Below are positions 43,923 to 54,571 of a DNA stretch of 64,000 nucleotides, piece after piece. Source of the DNA: Artemisia argyi (Eukaryota > Streptophyta > Magnoliopsida > Asterales > Asteraceae). How positions within the stretch are numbered: the first letter of the stretch is position 1; the number at the start of each line of letters is the position of its first letter. Location of the stretch: NCBI GenBank assembly GCA_030686995.1, contig CM060704.1, positions 115,050,042 to 115,114,041 on the forward strand. The letters run 5' to 3'. Both the position numbers and the translations under genes were made by a program. The notes beneath the pieces are model-generated. The model was not told the DNA's origin, made no database searches, and worked only from the letters and a program-made list of their open reading frames with translations.

Positions 43923-46900
43923 TCGTTTAGGAAAAAAAAGTAACTGCCTATTCGAATCCTAGCTCTCCAAGCGCATCTATCAGAGGTCATGTCCTTGGAC
44001 AAGTGAAACTCCTTCATGTCCTACTCCGGTCAAGTTTTGGTGCACCCCTTCTTCTAATACGAACAACTCCCAAAGCTTCCACTCTCTTAACTGGTGTTGT
44101 GTGGTCTCCTAACATCTTCAAACCATCTCAACCGTCCTTCCCTCATCTTGTTGATTATATTTTCCACATCAAGCTCTGCTCTAAAATCTCCATTCGGAAT
44201 CATGTCTAACATGGATTTACCACACGTCCACCTTAACATTCTCAGTTCTGCTACTTCCACCTTGTTCACTTGAGCTTTCGTAAGGCCTAAGGGGACAGCG
44301 AAGATCGAAGAATTACTAAGGGCTCTATGCCTAAGAGAAAAGGTAAACAAATACACGGAAAGCTACTAAGATATGGCTACAAACACCATAGGGCTAGCTA
44401 AGACTCTCTATCTAAGAAATGGATTTGGGGGGGGGGGGGGGGGGGGGGGGGGTTGTGGTTGTTTAGAAAGCTTAGCGTATAAAAGAAAAGCCCCGAGGCC
44501 TAAAAAGAATTTGTAACTGCCTATTTTAATCCTAGCTTTCTAAGCGCTCATATCAGAGGTCATGTCCTCGGACAAGAGAAGCTTCTTCATGTCCTGCTCC
44601 AGTCTATCCTCCCACCTAAGTTTTGGTATACCCCTTCTCCTGATACCGACAACTACCAAAGCTTCCGCTCTCCTAATTGATGCTCCTGTGTGGTCTCCTC
44701 CTACCATGTTCGAACCATCTCAACTGTCCTTCCCTCATCTTGTTGATTATATTTTCCACATCAAGCTCTTCTCTAAATCTCCATTCGGAATCATGTCTAA
44801 CATGGATTTACCACACGTCCACCTTAACATTCTCAATTCTGCCACTTCCACCATGTTCACTTGAGCTTTCGTAATCGGCCAACACTGTATAAAAATTGTC
44901 CTTAAGCTTTAAGGGGATGTTCCTATCACATATTACTCCTGAAGCCGCCCTCCACTTCACCCGGCCAGCTCTAATACGGTGCATTACGTCATCGTCGACC
45001 CTTCCTGATTAGTGCATCACTGAACTAGATATCTAAAAGGCTCATTTGGTTATAGAATCTGGTCTGTGATACAAACATGTACTTCGTTTAAAAGGCTCAG
45101 CGCATGAAAGAAAAGCCCCATGGCCTAAACAGAATAGTAAACCAAAATAAATAAATAAATAAATAAATAATAAAATAAATAAATAAATTGTAACTGCCTA
45201 TTCTAATCCTAACTCTCCAAGCTCTCCTATCAGAGCTCATGTCCTCGAACAAGAGACGCTCCATCATGTCTCGCTCTAGTCTATCCTCCCACCTAAGTTT
45301 TGGTCTACCCCTTCTCTTAATACCGACCCCTACCAAAGCTTCCACTCTCCTAACTGGTGCTGTTGTGTGGTCTCCTCCTAACATGTTCGAACCATCTCAA
45401 CTGTCCTTCCATCATCTTGTTGATTATATTTTCCACATCAAGCTCCGCTCTAAACACTCCATTCGGAATCATGTCTAACATGGATTTACCAAACGTTCAC
45501 CTTAACATTCTCAATTCCGCCACTCCTACCATGTTCACTTGAGCTTTCGTAATCGGCCAACACTTCGACCCGTACAACCCAGCTGGTCCAATTGCAGCTC
45601 TATAAAAAATTTCTTTTAGCATTAAAGAGATGTTCCTATCACAGTATTCGTGAAGCCGCCCTCCACTTCACCCAACCAGCTCTAATACGATGTGTTACGT
45701 CATCGTCGATCCTCCCTGATTTGTATATCAAAACTCGGATATCTAAAAGACTCCTTTGGTTGTAGATTCTAATCTCCAATAAAAACATCCAATTCTTCGT
45801 TGTTGGTGATCTCAATTTTGCCACTTCCACCCTGCTCGCTTGAGCTTTTGTAATCGGCCAACACTCCGACCCGTACAACACATCTAGTCCAATTGTAGCT
45901 CTATAAAATTTTTCCTTTAGCTTTAAAGGGATGTTCCTGTCTATCACATAGTACTCCTGAAGCTGCCATCCACCTCACTGAGACATCTCTAATACGGTGT
46001 GTTACATTATCGTCGACCCTCCCTAATTTGTGTATCACAGAACCTATATATCTAAAAGACTCCTTTGGTTGTAGAATCTAATCTCCGATACAAACATCTA
46101 CTTCTGTGTGGTTGATCTCGTTCCTACGAAATCACATCTTATGTATTCTGACTTTCTCTTGACTTACCAATAAACCATTGTCTTCTGGTGCCTCCTTCCA
46201 ATGCTCAAGTCTGTTGTTTAGCCTTTCCACCGATTCCGAAACTAACACAATATCGTCTACAAATATCATGCACCAAGAGATGCTCTCTTGTATCCCTCCT
46301 GATAACTCGTCCAGTATCAAAGCGAAGAGGTATAAGCTAATGGCCGATCCGTGGTGAAGTCCTACTTCCACCCGGAAGAACTCTGTATTCCCCACCGTGG
46401 TCCGTATGCGGGTCTTTGCACCATCGTACATATCCTTAATAACTCTTATGTGTCTCCTTAGGGTTCCTTTATCTATTAGGGTCCTCCAAATCAACTCACC
46501 TAGGATGCTATCATAAGCATTTTCAAGATCTAGGAAGGCCATGTGCAAGTCTCTTTGTCTTTCTCTATATTTCTCCATAAGGCTTCTAACAAGGTTTATT
46601 GCCACATTCAAGGATCGTCTTGGCATAAAACGGTTCTCTGACACCCTTGTCTCCCTTCGCTACCTTCTCTCTACCACTCTCTCCCACAACTTCATGGAGT
46701 GACTAAGAAGCTTAATACCCATATAGTTGCTACAAACTTGTGTGTATCCTTTGTTCTTGAAAATGGGGATGACTTCACTAAGTTTCATGCAACCAAAAGT
46801 ACTTAAGATTTGACATTTATTTTGGAAAAGTAACACACTAGTATGCATATGAACATGTTTGTTTCTAGTTCTGAGTTCATGTTCTATAATCATTGGTCCA

Positions 46901-49900
46901 CGACTAAAGATCAATATCATGTAATAACACACGTAGTGGTAACTGGTTGGTATCGAAGCTACGACCATCAACTTCTTGGGACATTATGTTTGTGATGAAA
47001 GCTTCTAATGATATACTTGTCATTATAAAGGCCACATAAATTGATCATGGCCTTAAAATTGTTAAGAAAATGATAAAAAGAAGCTAAAATACAAAAATAG
47101 TGATGTGTCATGAATTTGGTCGATTGGGGACAACTTAGAGTAATCAACATGGTGAAGGAAACAACGATAACGATAATCAATAGAATGTTTAGTTATTAAA
47201 CAAGAAGTTGCAAAAATAAATATTCAATACTTATTAAAATGAAATTGCTACTTGACACTTGAGTAACAGTGTAACACAACTAAACTAATTATTTATTAAG
47301 TCATTGAGTCTTGTAACTATAGTGTAATAGTCTTGTAGTTTAGTTAAGGGTAAACGGGCTTGACTTAATCTAATATTGTATTAGGTTATGTCTAGTTCAT
47401 TACAAAAGCCCAAGCCCGGCCCATCTTCTTATCTCACCTATAAATACCTCCAAATGCTCTCATTTGGAGGTGTTGCTTCTAGGGTTTCACTCATCTGGCA
47501 TCTTAGCACTTATGAAGATCTTGTTGAAGAGACTGGTTAGCCACTTAACCCCCTCGTTTCCTACGCACCTTCAAGCTTCTATTCTCCCCGTCTTTTATAA
47601 GGCTGTCCTCACTTCCCCTTGACTGAGTAGTAGCAGTCGTAATGCAGATGTAGGCTAGAGGTCTCTTCTTCTTGTCATCCTTCATGTCTTCTCTTATTGA
47701 AAAGAGAAAGAAGTATTCTCCCCATCTTTTCTTAATTTCTTCTTCTTTCGTAATGTTTCAACCTCCTTCATCTTTGATATATTTAATATCTCCTAAATAC
47801 CTTCTTCTTCTCTCGGGTTGTAAATGTCGTTTGCTCCCTCTTTGGAGCTTAGCTTCTTGTACAAGTCTTCGTACGCTCTTTCTTTCGCCGGGTACAACCT
47901 TTTTTGCTTCTCTTTTAGCTTCTTTATAACTCTCTTCTACTCTAGTCATTTCCGCTTGATGTCCCTATCTACAGGGAAGAAGCTCTCTGAACCTAGTTTG
48001 TTTCTTCGTGACTTTGGTTTGCACCTCCTCACAAGTTAAATTGTTAGAACAAAGTGTGTTGCAGCAAATAGTTCAAAACAAACGTATCACAAATATCAGT
48101 GAGAAGAATATTACATTGCATTTGTTATAGTTTTCCCTAGAGTATACCACAAATACTTAAGAGGCATCAATTCGATTTAGAATATAAAGGATCGTGTTCT
48201 GATCCTCTAGGTGATCTTGATGGTAATAATGTAGAAAAAAAATTGATAATAATTATAATCACTCTTCAAATAGTTAGTTACTTAAGAGTTAAGAGGAGGA
48301 AAATTGTACATGATCTAGTAATTAACTTTAAGTAGAGCGAGTCATTAGTAATTTCATCATCTTCCCTTAGAGGTTATTAAGTATTAACTATTAACACAAA
48401 AAACCAATAAACAATGAAATATATTTCTAATAATCAAAACACAATTCAACTAACCTCAAGCAAGAAGCGAGGCAACAGCTGGCGGTACTTCACATTAACA
48501 TCAGAATCCATGAATTCCCAATATGGCTTCACACCATCTGAGCCACCAATTATTGGGCAGCCAGCTTTCTCATATGGCTGGTCAAAAACGCTCTCCCAAA
48601 GCTTCTTCATTCCCTCCAAATCTTCCTCCTTTACTGATTCTCCCGACTCAACTACTTTCCCAATGCTCCCCTCCATTTCCTTCATATCTATAGCATAAGC
48701 TGTCGGGTAGCTCTGATTCATTAAACCAAAATAGTTTGATCAAATGTTACAACATAACACACTAAAATTGGACAACTTTTTAAATACCTTATGAGTAATC
48801 CACATTAGTAGAATATCCGATGTGGGTACAAAAGCAGAGCTGCTATCTGCAAATCTTTGCAACATAAAGAGAAAGCCTTTGTATCGTTTTTTAGCAGCGA
48901 TTAAGTACACGAGTTCGTGCATATAAGGTTTGGAGAATTTGGTGAAAAGACATCTTTGCTTCAATACTTCTCCCAATAAATTATCAGTTCCAATAACATC
49001 ACCCTTACGAATATCACCCGAATCTGATTCATTTTCAAAAGATTCAGTAGGGTATCTAGATATCCAAATCTCCCTACATCTTTCAACAGCATAGTCTTTA
49101 TTTTCTTGGTTAAAAATTGCCGGTTTTCCGATAACTTTTGAGAATCTTGAATCACAATACTCGTTATAAGATACCTGAAACAAACCTTTTAATCAGGACC
49201 ACTTTGACTTTCAAGCTCAAACATTCATTTTCAATTTTATAATTTAGTCCCATTATAACAATCATCTTATCAAAACAGACAAAACCCAAAAAGCTAATGT
49301 TACACTTAATAGCAAAACACAAATCAATTACAAGTTTCAATATCGAATAAAGTCAAACTTTGACAATGAAAAAAAGTCAAACATACCGGATTTAAAGTAT
49401 GACAAAACCAAACCCATTCAATATCAAGTGGTGGAAGAATCATGGGTGGCTTGCTGGACTCTGCCGTGAGATCAGACATCATTGGCATCCATATTTCATC
49501 ATACCTAACAAATTTATTACAACAAAAATCATATTAAAGGTAACTACATACTTTTTGACAGATATTTGGATCGGAGTCACTATTACTCAGTGGCGAAGCT
49601 TGGATTTTTCGAGTGGGGGGTCGGGATCTAAATTTTTTTTTCCTAACACTATGGGGGATCGAAACCGAATTAAATTGGGGGGGCGAAACCGAAAATACCG
49701 AAATTTTTCTACACGAAAACTAGATACCCCTACATCGCAAAAAAAATTTCGGGGGGTCGGCCGCCCCCCGCCCCTATGAAGCTGCGCCACTGCTATTACT
49801 AAGGGATTGTTTGTTTATGCTATGAGCTTATGTGATTTCAGCTTATTTTTTATACCCGGCCTCTAGTTTTCCGGCGAGACGTACGGGCTTATCTAAGCTT

Positions 49901-50458
49901 ATCATTATGACATAGTAAGCTTATATAAGCCCATTCGTCAAAATAAGCCAGAAAACTCGAGCTTATGAAAAATACACCGAAAATCAAGCTCATTAGCCAC
50001 AAATAAGGTTAAAAAGTGTTATATATTTATTTTAGGAAAGGTGATTTGCACGTATTCGTTTTCGACTTATACACACAATCTTACACTGTAAACAGTTGTA
50101 CTATATACTCGTATTAAATACTACTTATACATATGGTATACATCCCGGGTAGAGATAGGATCTGTCTACATTCCGCCTCCTCATACCTCACTGATCCAGC
50201 GGTATTGGGTATGTTGTTGTTGTTGTTGTTGTTGTTGTACTTATAGGAATGAAAAGTAGATATGTGGAAATGAAGTTACCTACGAATAGCTTCAGATAGA
50301 ACATAAGTATGATGAAGCCAATGTGAGTCAGCGACATCTTTTAAGAAAAGAATGTTTTGTCGTGCAGCCGCCACAAGATCTAAGCTCAGCCGTCTTTGCT
50401 CATCCTCGGACACTTCTTCACTTGCTGATGGCTGGTTGGAAGAAGAACATCCAGACAT
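41539..50458 (-). CDS. GRDP-like (DUF1399) protein gene, seven coding exons
   Basis: Exons, minus strand: 50458-50280, 49504-49387, 49174-48788, 48712-48455, 42966-42443, 42356-42232 and 42149-41539; all introns are GT-AG and the phases join without a break (733 codons). The protein matches plant glycine-rich domain-containing protein (DUF1399) relatives: SLDLVAAARQNILFLKDV at the start, a LDIEWVWFCHTLNP repeat (about residue 86) and a second D-x2-L-x-W-x2-H repeat (SDILLMWITHK, about 218-228). Further conserved parts are SKEFLRFQLLRCHRDFKI, PDRVTDDSGAMVSEVILKMN and WEDRIIEIRAGSWSYIAGS. The Gly-rich tail of GRDP1/2 is absent; it ends KQALFG. That fits shorter DUF1399 members. Arabidopsis GRDPs affect growth and stress responses; the biochemical role is unknown. 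The MSGCSSS start was chosen; an upstream in-frame ATG at 50500 exists. Intron 4 is 5.5 kb and TE-filled. Confidence 0.88.
43086..43160 (-). mobile_element. Short retroposon fragment (TTG-tail family)
   Basis: ccctaccctaaggtaaaccg followed by a gacctgcagca segment matches 52685-52755. Only the 5' part is left; the (TTG)n tail is gone. Lies in intron 4 of the GRDP-like gene. Confidence 0.55.
43513..43582. repeat. (AT)n microsatellite
   Basis: About 70 bp of AT dinucleotide inside intron 4 of the GRDP-like gene. Confidence 0.95.
43752..46110 (-). mobile_element. Serially duplicated 3' fragments of a LINE
   Basis: Three to five partial copies of the C-terminal RT region follow one another (about 43930-44280, 44505-44875, 45185-45560, 45540-45800 and 45840-46110). 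They share phrases such as YGSECWPITKAQ, VAELRMLRWTCG and the LRWFEDV / RPKLRWEDR block. Two copies are preceded on the plus strand by the same 150-bp flank and a long G-run (43891-43921 of about 31 G, 44427-44453 of about 26 G). One copy has an (aaat)n tail (45135-45187), typical of short-repeat-tailed LINEs. All are broken. Confidence 0.65.
46132..46800 (-). pseudogene. LINE reverse transcriptase core
   Basis: Frames 46790-46660 and 46644-46132 read LSEVIPIFKNKGYTQVCSNY and MKLWERVVERR, then FMPRRSLNVAINLVRSLMEKY, DLHMAFLDLENAYDS, KDMYDGAKTRIRTTVG, VGLHHGSAISLYLFALILDEL and WCMIFVDDIVLVSE. The FVDD box (usually FADD) is the RT active site of non-LTR elements. A frameshift lies at about 46650. 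The product would copy its RNA at nicked chromosomal DNA. It sits in intron 4, in the same direction as the GRDP-like gene. The clade looks RTE-like or a related plant LINE; I cannot settle it by eye. Confidence 0.78.
46810..47640. other. Non-LINE segment inside the LINE
   Basis: Separates the RT core from the upstream LINE linker. Contains tataaatacctcc and a cttctagggtttcac stretch (about 47440-47490) like an LTR promoter with leader, so a solo LTR or a small LTR element is possible. No ends or duplication could be fixed. Confidence 0.35.
47640..48040 (-). pseudogene. LINE linker between endonuclease and RT
   Basis: Minus-strand frame 47949-47758 reads YKEAKREAKKVVPGERKSVRRL and a YLGDIKYIKDEGG end, as in the linker of plant LINEs (EAKKEAK and IKDEEG phrases). 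The endonuclease itself is not found. Confidence 0.6.
49588..49792. mobile_element. hAT-type MITE, 205 bp
   Basis: Ends CAGTGGCGAAGCTT and AAGCTGCGCCACTG form 14-bp inverted repeats with one mismatch. Perfect 8-bp target duplication CTATTACT (49580-49587 and 49793-49800), diagnostic of the hAT superfamily. No coding capacity. Lies in the second intron-side flank of exon 2, within intron 1 of the GRDP-like gene. Confidence 0.92.
50136..50237 (+). mobile_element. Retroposon 3' end with (TTG)n tail
   Basis: agagataggatctgtctaca, a ggtattgggta segment and eight or so TTG units. Same family as 52621-52769. Lies in intron 1 of the GRDP-like gene. Confidence 0.7.
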
Positions 50459-52604
50459 GTTTTTCTTATTTTTCTTAACAGCTTTGAAAAAACAAAACAA
50501 TGGTCTTATGTATCAGAATATATTAATAATATACGTATAAGGAAAATGATTAATATAAGTGGGTTGATGGAATAGTGATGTGGTTACCATGTGAAGTTGT
50601 TTGTGTTTCAGTTGGATTAAAAAAGTGAAAGTGACACGTGGAAGACAGGGATTGCTTTTGAGGAAGTGCGGTTTAATTTGAAGTTACGTTTATCATTCTA
50701 CTGGACTTGTGTTATTCTAATAATGTATTGAAAACGAAAGGTATCGAACACTCATTTCATTCATCGAATCTTCTTTACTCCTGTTCTTTTCATCATGTTT
50801 TAACTAATTAGTGTGTTGATTTTTCTTTTTTTCACTTTTAATTCTAAGATAATAATATACGTAAAAGGGGCTAGAATGGTGCTCAAATCTTGGTTTCACA
50901 AAACATACCTCTTGGTTATGTTGTTTTACTTTTGAATAAACATACCTCTTTCAAATCTTTGTTAGAATCATGTGGCTCAAGGGTAAATCAACTAAAGCTA
51001 ACGGTTTATGTTCTCAATTTTCGAAGGCCCTCGATATTCTAAAACCTTGTATATATATAAAGTCAGTCACATGTTTTTTTGTCGTTATTTTTCAAGATCC
51101 GATCATGTAAGACCCTAATTGATCTATAAACGTTAAATTATCAATAAATGTTAAGTCTCTTTTGTTTCTACTTTTCAGTTTTCAAGCTTATGAGTTGTAA
51201 AAATTTAAAGCTCAAATATATTAAGTATATAAACGGCACATTTTTGCATGAAAAATAAGCAAAGATTAAATTAAGCCTATTTAAACTATGTTTAGAAGAC
51301 TCTTATCAACACCTATTTAATAATTTGCATTAACGGATCGACGTTTAATTTCCCACACCCACAAACATAGTTTCACTCTGTGACTTTCTTTCATCTTCTC
51401 ATGTATCATTCTTCAATCAAAAATTTCTTTTAAAGATGCTTTTATTTCCGCTAAGGAAATGAATGTAATGAACACCTGAAAGAAAAACGAACCACTTATA
51501 GAAATAGAAAATAGAAAAAATTAAATGTTTCGTAAATATAGTTTACTCAAAATCACACTTGTTGTCTCTATTCAATTAATTACACCAATGATATATAATT
51601 TCAAAGTAGTTGCATCGATGATCCCTATTTTGAGAAATAGGGATCATCTGTGTAATAATCTATAATTATTTTTTTATTACGTGGGTAGCTCATATCGTTA
51701 TTTATGTAATTAAAATTCAAAACACTTTAAAAATTAGAGATTATTTATGTAATTAAATTCAATAGGGGTGGCATGTGTGATTTAGCATAAACCAAATGGA
51801 CGAAAGATGTAATTCAAACTAGAAAATATGATAATATTGTTGACAAATAAACTATAAAAACCGATGAAAAGACTTTTAAAACTGATTATTTTTTATACAT
51901 AGTAGATCAAGCTATTTAATCACTTGAAAGTAAACTTGGCCAATTAGAAGTAAATACTAATCAAAGATTTCATATGAAAATAGCTAGAAAAATAATTTTT
52001 ATATAAACGGTTTTTCGGCAAATAACTTTAATAAAAATGCCTTCTTTTAAAGCTTTGTTTTAGGTCTTCAGTTGAGTCGGCCCGCTTAAAAATGGTGCTC
52101 AAATGGTGGAAACATCACGTATGGGCCTCATGATTTGTCCCCCTTTCTTGTCAAGATTTGTTCCATGTTTTAGTGTCTTTCTGACATTTGTATATTTTTT
52201 TCCTCTTGCCCATGTCTGCACCTCTCTTTGTTACATCTCTACATTTCTACATCGTATAAGCTTGTGAGTGGATGTGGCCTGTGGGAGAGTGGATGGCCCT
52301 TTGTTTGACTCTTTGTAATTTTTTTGGTTATCTTTATCCATTTTTTTTTTTAAAGTAAATTCTCAAAATATGCCAAAAAGTTAAGTCTTTTCTTAAAAGA
52401 AGCCAAAAATAATATGTTTTTCCAATTTGGTCATGTGCGAACGTGCGATTCCATTAATTTTTTAACATGTGTCCAGACAAATAGTACAATACTAATCATT
52501 TGTTGGCCCACATCCCCGACCATTAGTACACTCCCCCACCCACGGAGATGTGCGAATGACGGCTAATGTGCGAACATTAAAAAAAAATTTTTTTTCCAGT
52601 CACC
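50459..52604. other. Upstream region of the GRDP-like gene and intergenic DNA
   Basis: Presumed promoter on the left side (50459-51000, no clear TATA). No ORF, RNA gene or element recognised in the rest. Confidence 0.4.
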
Positions 52605-52620
52605 ATCAACACCGATCAAC

Positions 52621-52769
52621 AACAACAACAACAAACCCAATCCTGCCGGGGCAGGGTATGGGGGAGGTATAATGTAGATAGATCCTATCCCTACCCTAGG
52701 ATAAACCGGGGTGTAAAGCGACTGCTTCCAACGAGACCTCCAGCAAGTGCAGGTGTGCGGGTAAAAGGA
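52621..52769 (-). mobile_element. SINE-like/RTE-derived retroposon with perfect target duplication
   Basis: 149 bp ending, on the minus strand, in gggtttgttgttgttgttg. Flanked by a perfect 16-bp duplication, atcaacaccgatcaac (52605-52620 and 52770-52785), showing insertion by target-primed reverse transcription. No ORF. Confidence 0.85.
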
Positions 52770-53577
52770 ATCAACACCGATCAACACCATGCATTTTTAC
52801 AGGAAAATTTGAAATTTTCTTATTATATTAAATGGTCACGATTACGATATTGCAAAATTCACCAAACGACAAAACAAGTTCTTGACACGTTTAACAAAAT
52901 ATTAAAAACTCACTAATCCTAATTAATAACAAATTACAACCAAACGGGCCCTTAATAAATTCCAGCCCAACATCCGGTTACTATTCATCAGCCCATGCAA
53001 ATAGGCCCAACTCCAAATCTTAATATTTCATTTGATCGACTAGTAATCAAGCTCCAAAACGACTCGCGTATTCTTGATTCTTTCACACGACTCATGAATA
53101 TTTTTACACCACCTCGTTTACCACCTAGCCAACTATTAGTGTGTCGAGTGTCATGTTCATAGGACGACTTTTGATACATTTTTAAGAGGCTGTTGACATA
53201 AATAATGTATGAAAACGTTATTTATATTTTTCGATATCTCTATATTTTGACGATCACAAAATGTAAACTCGTCAATCGTTTGATTACTACGTAAACAAGT
53301 ATTAAGCTAGTTTATATCATTATATCCAACTTAATCACTTAAGGTATGGATAAACAAGTGCTTAATACATCTCATGATCAAAGGGGTATTTAATTAACTA
53401 ATACAAAGTTTATTTAATTATATAATCTTATTATATATTTTTGAAAAACACTTTTGGTAATAAGGAAAAATGTTTTAATCATACTAAATATATGATTTCA
53501 AATATTTAACCAAAATCAGTTAGTTTTTCACCAAATAAACTTTCCCCACTAAAAGACAAGTTTTCTGGCCGTTACAG

Positions 53578-53700
53578 TTGGGCGGCCCCCTTAATTATAA
53601 GGGGCGGTCCCCTTAATTTTAAGGGGGCCGGCCATGCTTTAAGGGGACCGGCCAGGCTCCCCTGTCAGAAACTGTCAGATTTCTTCCCCTATAAATACCA
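53578..53700 (+). promoter_or_regulatory. LTR promoter of B: GC palindromes plus TATA
   Basis: GGGCGGCCCCCTTAATTATA pairs with the following TTAAGGGGGCCGGCC; another TTAAGGGGACCGGCC copy comes next. TATA box about 30 bp further. Confidence 0.65.
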
Positions 53701-54019
53701 CCTTAATTCTGGAATTTTTTCTCACCTTTTGCACGAAATTTTCAGATCTACAATCATCTAAAACTCATCCAAAACCCTTTGATCATTTGTATATTAATCC
53801 TTGTTTCAAGTGATTCAATCCCTCATCATCCATTCTCATTCTAAGTGCAAAAGAAGAACTCTCTACAACCAAGTTCAAGAAGTGTTGAAGAGTTGTTGTG
53901 TATAGTGTATATATATTCATTTGTGAATATTGTGTTGTGCTTGTTATTATTTGTTTAGAAGATATAGAAGTTGTGTAGATAGTAGAAGTTGATTAGTAGT
54001 GAAGTAGGATAGTTGTGAA

Positions 54020-54160
54020 GATTGGTGTGTAGAAGAAGGTGTGTAGAAGATTGGTGTGTAAAAGCTAGGTGTGAAGAAGATTGGTGTGTAGATTGGTGTG
54101 AAGATTGGTGTGTAGATTGGTGTGTAGATTGGTGTGTAAATTGGTGTGTATATTGGTGTG
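54020..54160 (+). repeat. 12-bp minisatellite in B LTR
   Basis: Tandem GATTGGTGTGTA units with small variants. The 3' LTR (62100-62230) has one unit fewer. On the minus strand the tract gives an artificial THQS repeat peptide. Confidence 0.9.
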
Positions 54161-54505
54161 TACGGTTTTCTCCGCCATAAGGGAGTTTGTTGACATAGTG
54201 AAGAAAACTCTCGAGTAGGTGACTCGGGGAGTGGAGTAGGAACAAGGAAGGTGTCCTTGTAGCCGAACCACTATAAATCCTTGTGTTGTGGTTTGATCTT
54301 TCTAACTCTTCTCATTACTTATTTATTTACCTTTACTATATTAGTTTTGTTAGTTAGTTATCATACAATTGTTCATATAGTGCAAGTATTGAATTCACAT
54401 AAACCAGAATCGAAGTTTTTTTTTTTTTTTAAAACAAACTTGTGCTTATAAATTTTAAAAGGACGTAAAACTATTCAACCCCCCCCCCTTCTAGTTTTCC
54501 ACAAT

Positions 54506-54519
54506 TGGTATCAGGAGCC
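54506..54519 (+). other. Primer binding site of element B
   Basis: TGGTATCAGGAGCC, the Copia-type initiator tRNA-Met site with one extra G relative to element C (TGGTATCAGAGC), 2 bp after the LTR. Confidence 0.8.
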
Positions 54520-54571
54520 ACGTCTAGCAAGATTTTTAAAATATATTGTATTTTAAAACTTGTAACGATCT

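Larger units (their letters stand above)
53191..54503 (+). repeat. 5' LTR of element B
   Basis: TGTTGACATAAATAATG to TTTTCCACA, 1313 bp. Palindrome module 53578-53657, TATA box (cccctataaatacc, 53687-53700), a GTGTGTAGATTG minisatellite (about 54020-54160) and a 10-C run near the end. Confidence 0.95.

Noticed and set aside
47670..48039. Plus-strand frames near 47700-48000
   Set aside because: Complement of the LINE linker, which fits known LINE sequence on the minus strand.
53955..54271. THQS-repeat open frames on the minus strand of the LTR of B (also 62038-62342)
   Set aside because: Produced by the 12-bp minisatellite; frames change with unit number and no coding context exists.
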